Shown: positions 1 to 6,145 of the stretch, in pieces
Layout of the letters: each line of letters opens with the position of its first letter
How positions within the stretch are numbered: the stretch's first letter is position 1
DNA from: an uncultured beta proteobacterium
GTDB lineage: Bacteria; Pseudomonadota; Gammaproteobacteria; Burkholderiales; Burkholderiaceae_C
Assembly: GCA_903958915.1 (NCBI GenBank)
Contig: CAJBVC010000038.1
Location: forward strand, 1 to 8,018
Reading direction: 5' to 3'
Length of the DNA: 8,018 bases
Notes under the pieces: generated by a model
The model's database searches: none
The model's input: the letters and a program-made list of their open reading frames with translations, nothing else
Told to the model about the DNA's origin: nothing
Translations under genes and position numbers: made by a program

Positions 1-28
1 GGGGTGGTGTGCTCAGAACTCGATTGCG

Positions 29-59
29 GGCAACTGGCGCACCACCGCACCCAGTTGCC
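29..59. repeat. 9-bp perfect inverted repeat (hairpin) upstream of mltA
   Basis: GGCAACTGG at 29-37 is matched by its exact reverse complement CCAGTTGCC at 51-59, with a 13-base spacer. It could form a stable stem-loop. No run of T follows on the plus strand, so a classical intrinsic terminator is not clear. It may end an upstream gene outside the window or be a regulatory hairpin. The repeat is seen directly; its role is unknown. Confidence 0.5.
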
Positions 60-97
60 AGCCCTGCTACACCGTGTTCTCTGAGGTCATTGGGCGC

Positions 98-160
98 TAT
101 GAAAACAGGAGCTATTTACGCTTGCTGTACAAACCTAGAAGGTACTTTTCATCATATTTT
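98..160. repeat. Possible dispersed Comamonadaceae-type intergenic repeat
   Basis: This AT-richer stretch stands out from its GC-rich surroundings. It is bounded by the inverted 7-mers ATGAAAA (99-105) and TTTTCAT (146-152), and its inside contains AGGAGCT, a TTACGCTTGCTG-like segment and a CTAGAAG segment. The order (AGCT, then GCTTGC, then CTAGA, then a T-rich end) resembles a short intergenic element I recall as common in Rhodoferax, Polaromonas and relatives. The resemblance is from memory and one copy is visible here, so family membership is an inference. It lies just before the mltA start and so may influence, or simply flank, its promoter. Confidence 0.4.
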
Positions 161-167
161 TCCTGCG

Positions 168-1325
168 ATGTGCCGGGCGATTGCCGCATCAGCAACCATT
201 GCGTCGGTACTGGTGCTCGGGGCCTGTTCCAGTGCTCCCGTGCGTGGACCGACAGCGCCAGCCGTTCCCGTGCCTGAACGGACTACCGCGCGCGATGAGC
301 TCCCCTTGTTTGGCGATGCGGAGATCGTCGGCACCATGCTTCGGGGAAAAAGCCGCTGGGTACCTGCAGCCTGGTCAGACCTTGCCGGCCTTGGGGATGA
401 TGCGCTGTTCGAAGCCTGGAACGCGTGGCTCAGAAGCTGCGAGCGACCCTTGCCACCTTATGCGGCCCTGTGCAGCGACGTGCGATTGTTGAGCATTGCC
501 GATGCGTCCGCGCAGCGCGAGTGGTTGCAACAACGGCTGCGGCCCTACCGCGTGGAATCGCTGCAAGGTGACCCGACAGGTCTGCTGACGGGTTACTTCG
601 AGCCCCTGCTGGATGCCAGCCGCGTACCGACGGACGAGTTCTCGGTGCCGCTGTACCAGCCGCCCGCCAATCTGGCCCAGCGCAAACCCTGGTACAGCCG
701 CCAGGAAATCGACACCCAGCCCGCAGCCCGTGCAGCATTGCAGGGGCGCGTCATTGCCTACCTGTCCCACCCGATTGACGCGCTGGTGCTGCAGATTCAG
801 GGGTCCGGGCGACTGCGCCTGGTGCAGGCCGATGGCAGCACCCGCTGGGTGCGTCTGTCGTATGCAGGCTCCAATGACCAGCCGTATCGCAGCATCGGAC
901 GCTGGCTGCTCGATCAGGGGCTGGTCAAGGATGCCTCCTGGCCCGGCATTCGTGACTGGCTGGCCAGCAATCCACAGCGCCAGCAGGAACTGTTGTGGGT
1001 CAATCCGCGCGTGGTGTTTTTCAAGGAAGAGCCGCTGAGTGAGATGGATGCCCAGGTGGGTCCGCGTGGCGCGCAAGGGGTTGCTTTAACGCCGGGGCGG
1101 TCGATCGCAGTCGACCCGACCAGTATTCCTTATGGAGCACCGGTCTGGCTGGTCTCGCGCGGCCCGCAGGTTTCCATGCAAAAAATGGTGCTGGCGCAGG
1201 ACACTGGCAGCGCCATCACCGGGGCGGTGCGGGCAGACTATTTTGCCGGGTGGGGTAGTGAAGCGGCCGAACTCGCGGCGCGCCTGCGCCAGCCATTACA
1301 AATGTGGGTGCTCTGGCCAAAATAG
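168..1325 (+). CDS. mltA: Membrane-bound lytic murein transglycosylase A (MltA), lipoprotein
   Basis: This enzyme cleaves the glycan strands of peptidoglycan between MurNAc and GlcNAc, forming 1,6-anhydro-MurNAc ends, and acts from the inner face of the outer membrane. Read from ATG 168 it has 385 residues, near the family size. A short basic N-terminus and hydrophobic stretch lead to a lipobox, LGAC, with the lipidated Cys at residue 20. MltA-domain motifs follow: GLLTGYFEP (138-146), LQIQGSGRLRL (208-218) and NPRVVFF (279-285). The C-terminal 3D domain has AQDTGSAITG with Asp345, which corresponds to the catalytic Asp308 of E. coli MltA, and a second Asp at 357. The frame is open further upstream (ATG at 9 and 99), but those starts would put 50 or more extra residues before the lipobox, so 168 is preferred. 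No good Shine-Dalgarno precedes 168, which leaves the exact start uncertain. The gene converges on the next gene and is not part of the cluster further right. Confidence 0.93.
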   Translation: MCRAIAASATIASVLVLGACSSAPVRGPTAPAVPVPERTTARDELPLFGDAEIVGTMLRGKSRWVPAAWSDLAGLGDDALFEAWNAWLRSCERPLPPYAALCSDVRLLSIADASAQREWLQQRLRPYRVESLQGDPTGLLTGYFEPLLDASRVPTDEFSVPLYQPPANLAQRKPWYSRQEIDTQPAARAALQGRVIAYLSHPIDALVLQIQGSGRLRLVQADGSTRWVRLSYAGSNDQPYRSIGRWLLDQGLVKDASWPGIRDWLASNPQRQQELLWVNPRVVFFKEEPLSEMDAQVGPRGAQGVALTPGRSIAVDPTSIPYGAPVWLVSRGPQVSMQKMVLAQDTGSAITGAVRADYFAGWGSEAAELAARLRQPLQMWVLWPK

Positions 1326-1353
1326 GATTGAGCACGGCACAACGCGCTCAATC
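1326..1353. terminator. Possible shared bidirectional terminator hairpin between convergent genes
   Basis: GATTGAGC (1326-1333) and GCTCAATC (1346-1353) form a perfect 8-bp inverted repeat with a 12-base loop. It starts immediately after the mltA stop codon and its right arm includes the stop codon of the opposite gene. Read on the minus strand the stem is followed by CTATTTTGG, weakly T-rich; on the plus strand no T run follows. Location between two converging 3' ends supports a terminator role, but the missing T tract on one side lowers certainty. Confidence 0.4.
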
Positions 1354-2157
1354 ACCGCCGCCGCATCCGCCGCCGCAACTGCCGCCATCGCCCCCAGCGT
1401 CGCCCCCGCCGCCTGCCTCACAGCCACCGAAACCGTCTGCGTCGCCACACGCACCGCCATCACTGGAGTCGCTGGAAAAACTGGTGCCGCAGTACGCATC
1501 CGAGCCGCTTTGGCGGTCGATCTCGCGGCAGTCGGGCACGTAGCGAAAACCGCCGGGTACCGAAAACTTGGTGTCCAGTGCAAACAACAGGGGCAAGCGG
1601 CTAGGATCGCGCGGGTTGATACTTTCTTCCTTGCAGGCCCAGTACCAGGTGCGACGCAGGCCGTCGTTGCGTTTAGGGTCTTTGCCGAGTACTTCGGCGG
1701 GGGTGTGGTGCATGAGCTTGCCAAACGCCGCTTTGCACCAGTCGTCATACGCGCGGGTGTGAAGGATGAAGGCGTGCCAGGCCTCATCGGCAAGTTTGCT
1801 GGGCATGGCGACAAATTTGCGATTGCTTCGCAGGTGCGCCAGGAAGAATTGGCGCAAGCCGCGCAACACCAGATCTGCATCGCTGCGGGAGAGTTGGGGG
1901 TAGGCCTCGCGAAGTTTGGTGAACAAGACTGGCGGAAAGCGCGACTCGCGGATGAACTGTCGTCGCAGGCTGGCCTCCCACGCCTGTAACGCCACGAAAG
2001 CTGTAGCGCTGATCAAGCCGACCAGAAACAGTGATGATCGGACCCCGTACTGTATGAGTACTACCAGCATTGGCAAGACCAAAACACACCACTTGCTCCA
2101 GGTCAGCAAGGTAATGCGGCGCGCAAAAGGTAAATACATCAGATTGGGAGTTTTCAT
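1348..2157 (-). CDS. Two-span membrane protein with GRDP-like WH/HH core and Gly/Asp/Cys-rich tail
   Basis: A 269-residue protein. The ATG at 2157 is preceded on the minus strand by GAGAAG, a fair ribosome-binding site, so it is chosen over an ATG further out at 2262. Two hydrophobic segments lie near residues 20-36 and 40-59. A soluble domain follows with a strongly patterned core at 124-155: DEAWHAFILHTRAYDDWC and FGKLMHHTPAE. This pattern is familiar from bacterial proteins of unknown function and resembles the core of 'glycine-rich domain-containing' proteins; the Trp/His and His-His residues could bind a metal or ligand, which is inference. From about residue 217 the tail is almost only Gly, Asp, Ser and Cys, with Cys at 223, 237, 246, 261 and 265. 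Its biochemical role is unknown. It is transcribed away from the cluster on its right and converges with mltA. Confidence 0.8.
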   Translation of the reverse strand: MKTPNLMYLPFARRITLLTWSKWCVLVLPMLVVLIQYGVRSSLFLVGLISATAFVALQAWEASLRRQFIRESRFPPVLFTKLREAYPQLSRSDADLVLRGLRQFFLAHLRSNRKFVAMPSKLADEAWHAFILHTRAYDDWCKAAFGKLMHHTPAEVLGKDPKRNDGLRRTWYWACKEESINPRDPSRLPLLFALDTKFSVPGGFRYVPDCREIDRQSGSDAYCGTSFSSDSSDGGACGDADGFGGCEAGGGGDAGGDGGSCGGGCGGGD

Positions 2158-2367
2158 GCATTCTTCTCTATCGTGACTTGTTCGCGCTATTCTGATCTTT
2201 TTTGACGTCCATCGACACCAAACGCTCCCGACCCGACGATGGTGCCTGGTCATTGTGCACAAGCCGTTTCGGGATTGGCATTAAACTTCGCCGGACGAAA
2301 GCCTACCCTGTCGTGCAGGAGCCTGTGCATCAGGGAATCGCAATCACCATTTCGAGGGAAACGCGCC
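2158..2367. other. Divergent intergenic region (likely promoters both ways)
   Basis: These 210 bases separate the minus-strand membrane protein from the first gene of the plus-strand cluster, so promoters for both directions should lie here. I found no convincing -35/-10 pair. Partial candidates such as TTGACG at 2202-2207 and TTGGCA at 2275-2280 lack a well-spaced -10. A weak 6-bp inverted repeat, CCATCG (2209-2214) and CGATGG (2237-2242), is present. No small gene with a ribosome-binding site was recognised. Confidence 0.45.
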
Positions 2368-3048
2368 ATGAAGGGAATGCTGGACTTTTTGGAAAAAGCC
2401 GGGCTGGTCAGGAATGATGTGCCCGAGGAGCAGGCCGCCCCCGCTCCTGTCAGCAGTGCCACCGCAAGCCGGGCGACTGCATCTCCGATGGGCGTAGCGC
2501 CGTCGGTGGCGGAACTCGCTCCAAGCACTGGCGATCCTCTTCCACTGGCAGAGATTTACGCCAGCGGTGGCGTGACACCAGCCTTGTATCCGGCCGAGCG
2601 CCTGTTGCGCCTGCTCGATGGCCTCAGTGCCATGGACGACGCGACCCGACTCATGGCTGTCAAGGCCATGGACGCCGCGGACGAGTCCTGGTCCATCGAA
2701 GACCCACTGGCCGATGCCGCCGCCAAGACCCGTGCCCTGTCCGTCCACGCCCAGCAGTTGCAAGCCGATCTGCAAGCGATGCAGACCCAGACGCAAACCC
2801 GGCTGGACGCCATTGCCGCACGCCAGGAACAGGTGGTGGGGGATATTCGCAAGCAAATCAACGAGCTCGAAGCGCTGGTGGCGCGTGAGCTGAACCGCAC
2901 TGCGGCAGACACCGCCAACCAGCAGGCCGACCTGAAGGCCGCCCAGGACCAGACCGCACGCGCTTTAGGTGAAATTGCCCAACTCAGCCAGCGGTTGCAG
3001 AGTCTGTCAGGCCAGTTTGGCACCACGACCCAACCTTCCAAGGAATAG
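2368..3048 (+). CDS. Coiled-coil protein of unknown function, first gene of the PspA-AAA cluster
   Basis: A 226-residue soluble protein. ATG 2368 is preceded by GAGGGAA at 2354-2360 with 7 bases of spacing, which decides this start over an ATG at 2239 in the same frame. Three parts can be seen: a short N-terminal helix (MKGMLDFLEKAGLV) followed by an Ala/Pro/Ser-rich linker to about residue 56; a compact Leu-rich segment at 58-113 (PAERLLRLLDGLSAMDD, then KAMDAADESWSIEDPLADA); and a long Gln/Ala-rich coiled coil at about 115-215. No signal peptide or membrane segment is visible, so it is probably cytoplasmic. I do not recognise a named family. The next gene starts 5 bases after its stop, so the two are almost certainly co-transcribed. 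A scaffold or adaptor role for the PspA/ATPase products is a guess from context and shape. Confidence 0.8.
   Translation: MKGMLDFLEKAGLVRNDVPEEQAAPAPVSSATASRATASPMGVAPSVAELAPSTGDPLPLAEIYASGGVTPALYPAERLLRLLDGLSAMDDATRLMAVKAMDAADESWSIEDPLADAAAKTRALSVHAQQLQADLQAMQTQTQTRLDAIAARQEQVVGDIRKQINELEALVARELNRTAADTANQQADLKAAQDQTARALGEIAQLSQRLQSLSGQFGTTTQPSKE
3040..3045 (+). promoter_or_regulatory. Ribosome-binding site inside the end of the upstream gene
   Basis: AAGGAA lies 8 bases before ATG 3054 and within the last codons of the preceding gene. It fixes the start of the downstream gene and suggests translational coupling between the two. Confidence 0.6.
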
Positions 3049-3053
3049 AGCCC

Positions 3054-3563
3054 ATGGCAAGTTTGACCCCACTCTCGAAGAGCCTGATCGCGTTGGCCGT
3101 GCTGGGTGGCATGGCGTCCGCCGTGTGGCATCTGGGGCTTAAGGAGAAATTGGGTGATCTGACGGCCGGTCAGACCCCACCCGCCTCTTCTAAGACCGTA
3201 GTGACACCATCGGCCACGGCCAAACCTGCTGAACCGGCACCTGTACTGCAAGGTAGTCCGAAGTCCACGACCCCTGAACCTGCGAACGCTTCTCCCAAAC
3301 TGGTGGAGACGGGCGCGCCTTCCAAGCTGTCAGCTGCACAAAACGCCGAGATGGGACGCAAACTGATGGACCTGGGTAATTTCGCGCAAGCTCGCCCGCA
3401 TCTGGAGGCGGCGGTGCAGGGCGGTGATGGTGGCGCGGCCTGTCACCTGGGCGAGATGACGCTTAAAGGACAGGGTGGACTTGCTGCCAATCAGGAGCAG
3501 GCTGCCAAACTATTCCAGCTGGCACAGTCGCGCGGCTCCATTTGTTTTGCCTCGGGCCAGTAA
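3054..3563 (+). CDS. Single-span membrane protein with Pro/Ala linker and C-terminal TPR/Sel1-like repeat
   Basis: A 169-residue protein. A hydrophobic segment at about residues 8-26 is a signal anchor or uncleaved signal. It is followed by a low-complexity Pro/Ala/Ser/Thr linker (about 38-90) and a helical end (about 94-163) in which NAEMGRKLMDLGNFAQARPHLEAA looks like a TPR unit (first half NAEMGRKLMDLG, second half NFAQARPHLEAA) and ACHLGEMTLKGQGG then QAAKLFQLAQ looks like one Sel1 unit. Such repeats usually bind partner proteins. The linker and repeat domain are probably periplasmic, as expected of a signal anchor, but the charge pattern is not decisive. It sits between the coiled-coil gene and the exported receptor-like gene, with 32 bases before the latter. 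No enzyme function is suggested. Confidence 0.8.
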   Translation: MASLTPLSKSLIALAVLGGMASAVWHLGLKEKLGDLTAGQTPPASSKTVVTPSATAKPAEPAPVLQGSPKSTTPEPANASPKLVETGAPSKLSAAQNAEMGRKLMDLGNFAQARPHLEAAVQGGDGGAACHLGEMTLKGQGGLAANQEQAAKLFQLAQSRGSICFASGQ

Positions 3564-3595
3564 CGGCCCAAAGCGCTTTTGACAAGGACAACTCC

Positions 3596-5173
3596 ATGAA
3601 ATCTCACACTGTCGCGCAGCTGGCCACCCTGGCCTGTGCTGGACTGCTGGCCAGCACCGTTCATGCGCAAGGTTTTGTATTTGGCACCGCCAAACCCGAG
3701 GCGGCACCGGCTGCTGCGGCAAGCCCTGGCGCGCGCACCGCCAAGGTCGAAACCGCGCAGCGTTTGCTGGCCCGCATGGGGTTGCTGCGTGAAGCACCCA
3801 GCGGCACCCTGACCCCTGCCACGCAGGAGGCCATCCGCACCTTCTCGTTGCAGAACGGCTTGCCGCCGACAACCCAGGTGACCGACGCGTTGCTCAATTC
3901 CATCCGCCGCGTGATCTGGCAAACCCAGAACTGGTCGAGCGGTAACTACAAAGGGCGCGAAAAGCTGGTCGATGCTGCCGGTCTGCGCGAGGCGCAAATT
4001 CTGCTCGGCAAGCTGGGCTTCAACGCCGGGCCGCTTGACGGAACCTTCGGTCCCCAAACCCAGGTCGCCACCGAGGCGTTTCAGGAGTCACAAGGCGTCA
4101 CGGTGGACGGCCTCATCACCGCCACGGTTTTGATGAACCTGCGTCGTGCCGTGAATGGCGTGGGCGCAAGCGCCAAGAGCACCGTGCGTGTGCTGAACTG
4201 GCCCGACTACATTGAACCCGGCGTGTTGCAGGACTTTGAGAAAGAGCACAACGTTCGTGTGGTGTACGACATTTTCGCGGGCAACGACGACTTGCAAACC
4301 AGGCTGCAAGGCAGTGGCGCGCCGTATGACGTGGTGTTCCCCACCGCCAACGCGGTGCCCGCAATGGCCGCCAAAGGCCTTCTGGGCAAGCTGGACAAAA
4401 CCAGCCTCAAAAACCTGAGCAATATTGACCCCCGGGTCGATGCCACCTTGCGGGCCTGGGATAAAGACGGCGCCTACAGCCTGCCTTACATGTGGTACAC
4501 GGTGGGCATTGCCTGGAACCCCAAGCTTACGTCCAGGGCCTACCCCGGCCATGCGATGGATTCGCTCGCCAATGTGTTCGACCCCGACACCGCGCGGCGC
4601 TTCCAGTCGTGCGGCGTCGGGGTGGTGGACTCTGCCACCGACGTGGTGCCCATGGCCGCCATGGCGGGTGGGCAAGCCAAGTGGGATGGGAAAAACTCGA
4701 CCAACGCAGCAGCGCAGGTGCTCGAGCGGCTGGGAGGTATCGTCAAGGTTATCCCCACCGACCAGTTCATTGACGCCTTGGCCACTGGCAAAGTGTGCGT
4801 TGCCATCGGGTTCTCGGGCGACGCCGTGCAGGCCCAGGCCAAGGCACGGGGCAATGTGGAGTACCGGGTTCCTGCCGACGGGGGTCTGCTGGCCATTGAC
4901 GCCATGGCCGTGCCCGCCAATGCCAGGAACAAACGCGAGGCGCACCTTTTCATCGACTACCTGCTGCGCCCCCAGGTGATTGCCAAAATCTCCAACACGG
5001 TAGGCTACGCCAATGCCAATCTGAAGGCGGGCGAGTTCATGAGCGAGTCTGTCAAGTCCAACCCTGCGGTGGTGCCCAGCACCCAGTCGCTGAGCCGCTC
5101 GCAGCCCATGCCCATCCTGAGCGAGCAGGACCAGCAGGAGATTGCGCGCATCTGGGCCCGGTTCTCCAAGTGA
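3596..5173 (+). CDS. Exported PotF/PotD-like solute-binding protein fused to two peptidoglycan-binding domains
   Basis: A 525-residue exported protein. ATG 3596 follows AAGGA (3584-3588) at good spacing. A signal peptide (residues 1-24) ends at VHA before Gln25. Two PG_binding_1 domains follow, at about 48-106 and 124-186; the second has the typical ILLGKLGFNAGPLDGTFGPQT pattern in two parts (ILLGKLGF and GPLDGTFGPQT). From about 195 to the end it is a type-2 periplasmic binding protein of the spermidine/putrescine group: VRVLNWPDYIEPGVL, SLPYMWYTVGIAWN, VCVAIGFSGDA, and RPQVIAKISN then YANAN near the end. These align by eye closely with PotF. Trp202, Asp409 and Asp435 match ligand-contact positions of PotF as I recall them, while Phe406 replaces a Trp. 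No ABC permease or ABC ATPase gene is adjacent, so a sensing or wall-tethered binding role is more likely than uptake. Ligand identity is not proven. Confidence 0.92.
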   Translation: MKSHTVAQLATLACAGLLASTVHAQGFVFGTAKPEAAPAAAASPGARTAKVETAQRLLARMGLLREAPSGTLTPATQEAIRTFSLQNGLPPTTQVTDALLNSIRRVIWQTQNWSSGNYKGREKLVDAAGLREAQILLGKLGFNAGPLDGTFGPQTQVATEAFQESQGVTVDGLITATVLMNLRRAVNGVGASAKSTVRVLNWPDYIEPGVLQDFEKEHNVRVVYDIFAGNDDLQTRLQGSGAPYDVVFPTANAVPAMAAKGLLGKLDKTSLKNLSNIDPRVDATLRAWDKDGAYSLPYMWYTVGIAWNPKLTSRAYPGHAMDSLANVFDPDTARRFQSCGVGVVDSATDVVPMAAMAGGQAKWDGKNSTNAAAQVLERLGGIVKVIPTDQFIDALATGKVCVAIGFSGDAVQAQAKARGNVEYRVPADGGLLAIDAMAVPANARNKREAHLFIDYLLRPQVIAKISNTVGYANANLKAGEFMSESVKSNPAVVPSTQSLSRSQPMPILSEQDQQEIARIWARFSK

Positions 5174-5199
5174 CAAACCACTCGGCGCACCGACAAAAT
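5170..5199 (+). promoter_or_regulatory. Possible internal promoter before the two-span membrane protein gene
   Basis: GTGACA (5170-5175) matches five of six bases of a -35 box, and CAAAAT (5194-5199) matches four of six of a -10 box, with an 18-base spacer. Transcription would begin close to the GTG at 5211, giving a very short leader, which would fit the lack of a Shine-Dalgarno sequence there. The match is modest, and read-through from the upstream genes is an equally good explanation. Confidence 0.25.
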
Positions 5200-5210
5200 A
5201 CACTGGTTGC

Positions 5211-6104
5211 GTGAAGCCTCAACCGTCCTATCTGGGTGCTTTCCTCAGGCATCCCAATAACCGTGTGGCGATGCTGGCGACTGCGGTGGTCGCCATTTTT
5301 GCCTCTATCCCCATGGGTTGGGCGGGTATGGCCCTCGTGGGCGTGGTGGGATTGGGTTGTGAAGCGCTGGCGGCCCTGGCCATTCCCGGTTTGCCCTCGT
5401 TTCGGGCCAAAGTGGATCGCGAGCACCACCAGCAGACCCGCGCTCAGCGCCGACTGCAACTACTCGGTGAACTGAGCAACTACGGCGACACGGCGGCGTT
5501 GAACACCTACCAGCACATGTTCAACCGGGTGCAAGCCCTGTACCAGACGGCAAGTGATAGCCGCACCACACTGACCCGCGAAGATGTTGACAAGCTGGAA
5601 GACCTGACCGTGGACTACCTGGGCCTGTGTGTGGTCAACCTCTCGCTCAAGCAACGCAAAGATCACGCCAGTGACGAGGTGGCCGCCAAGCGTATTGCCG
5701 GCATCGAGGCGCAGTTGCAGAACTCGGCGTTGCGTGAGGAGGAGGCACGGCAGTTGCGCAGTGCTTTAGCCGAATACACCGAAGTCATGAACCGCTCGCG
5801 CCGCCTGGCGGTGCGCCGCAGTGCGCTGGAAGCCACGCTGATCGCCATGCCCGACAAAATGGAAGAGGTGTACCAATTGGTTATCACTTCGCCCTATTCC
5901 AGCGACATGGGCAGCAAACTCGAAGAGTCGCTCGCGCACTTGCGCCTGGCAGAAGAAGTGGCCGCCGAGTTTGATTCGCCGCAAAGTCTGGACCGGGGTG
6001 CGGCTTACGCCAGCCCACTAGCATCGCGCGGGTCGGCATCGGGAACAGTTGCCTTGGGCGCCAGCCGCGCCGCCAACAACGCAGCACAGTCGCTCAAGAC
6101 CTAA
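5211..6104 (+). CDS. Two-span inner-membrane protein with long helical cytoplasmic domain, next to PspA
   Basis: Read from GTG 5211 it has 297 residues. The frame is open back to ATG 5142, which overlaps the upstream gene, and an ATG at 5271 would delete the basic N-terminus; GTG 5211 is preferred because it keeps residues RHPNNR ahead of the first span, but no clear ribosome-binding site supports it. Two hydrophobic segments at about 19-36 and 39-59 form a hairpin. The basic N-terminus and the RAKVDREHHQQTRAQRR region after the second span predict both ends in the cytoplasm. Residues about 65-260 are mostly charged alpha helix, including a coiled-coil-like stretch (about 157-205), and the last 35 or so residues are low complexity. 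I do not recognise a family. It lies 41 bases before the PspA gene, so a membrane anchor or adaptor for PspA or the ATPase is plausible but inferred. Confidence 0.75.
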   Translation: MKPQPSYLGAFLRHPNNRVAMLATAVVAIFASIPMGWAGMALVGVVGLGCEALAALAIPGLPSFRAKVDREHHQQTRAQRRLQLLGELSNYGDTAALNTYQHMFNRVQALYQTASDSRTTLTREDVDKLEDLTVDYLGLCVVNLSLKQRKDHASDEVAAKRIAGIEAQLQNSALREEEARQLRSALAEYTEVMNRSRRLAVRRSALEATLIAMPDKMEEVYQLVITSPYSSDMGSKLEESLAHLRLAEEVAAEFDSPQSLDRGAAYASPLASRGSASGTVALGASRAANNAAQSLKT

Positions 6105-6145
6105 AGTTTCATATCCATTCCATCTTTTCACCCGGAGAACTAACC

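Noticed and set aside
9..167. In-frame upstream ATG codons at 9 and 99 as the mltA start
   Set aside because: They would add 23 to 53 residues before a typical lipoprotein signal, and the region contains a hairpin and a repeat-like element rather than coding-looking sequence.
1350..1470. CCGCCG-like triplets suggesting a microsatellite
   Set aside because: They are the antisense of Gly/Cys/Asp codons in the tail of the minus-strand protein and are explained by coding.
1132..1989. Plus-strand open frame of 285 codons across mltA end and the minus-strand gene
   Set aside because: It overlaps two better supported genes and its translation is Ala-rich low complexity without motifs.
3570..3579. 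Palindrome AAAGCGCTTT in the gap before the solute-binding gene
   Set aside because: Only 10 bases, with no loop or T tract; too short to call an operator or terminator.
4088..5203. Long open frame on the minus strand (371 codons) opposite the solute-binding gene
   Set aside because: Its His/Gly-rich translation resembles no protein and it is antisense to a gene with clear family motifs; such frames are common in GC-rich DNA.
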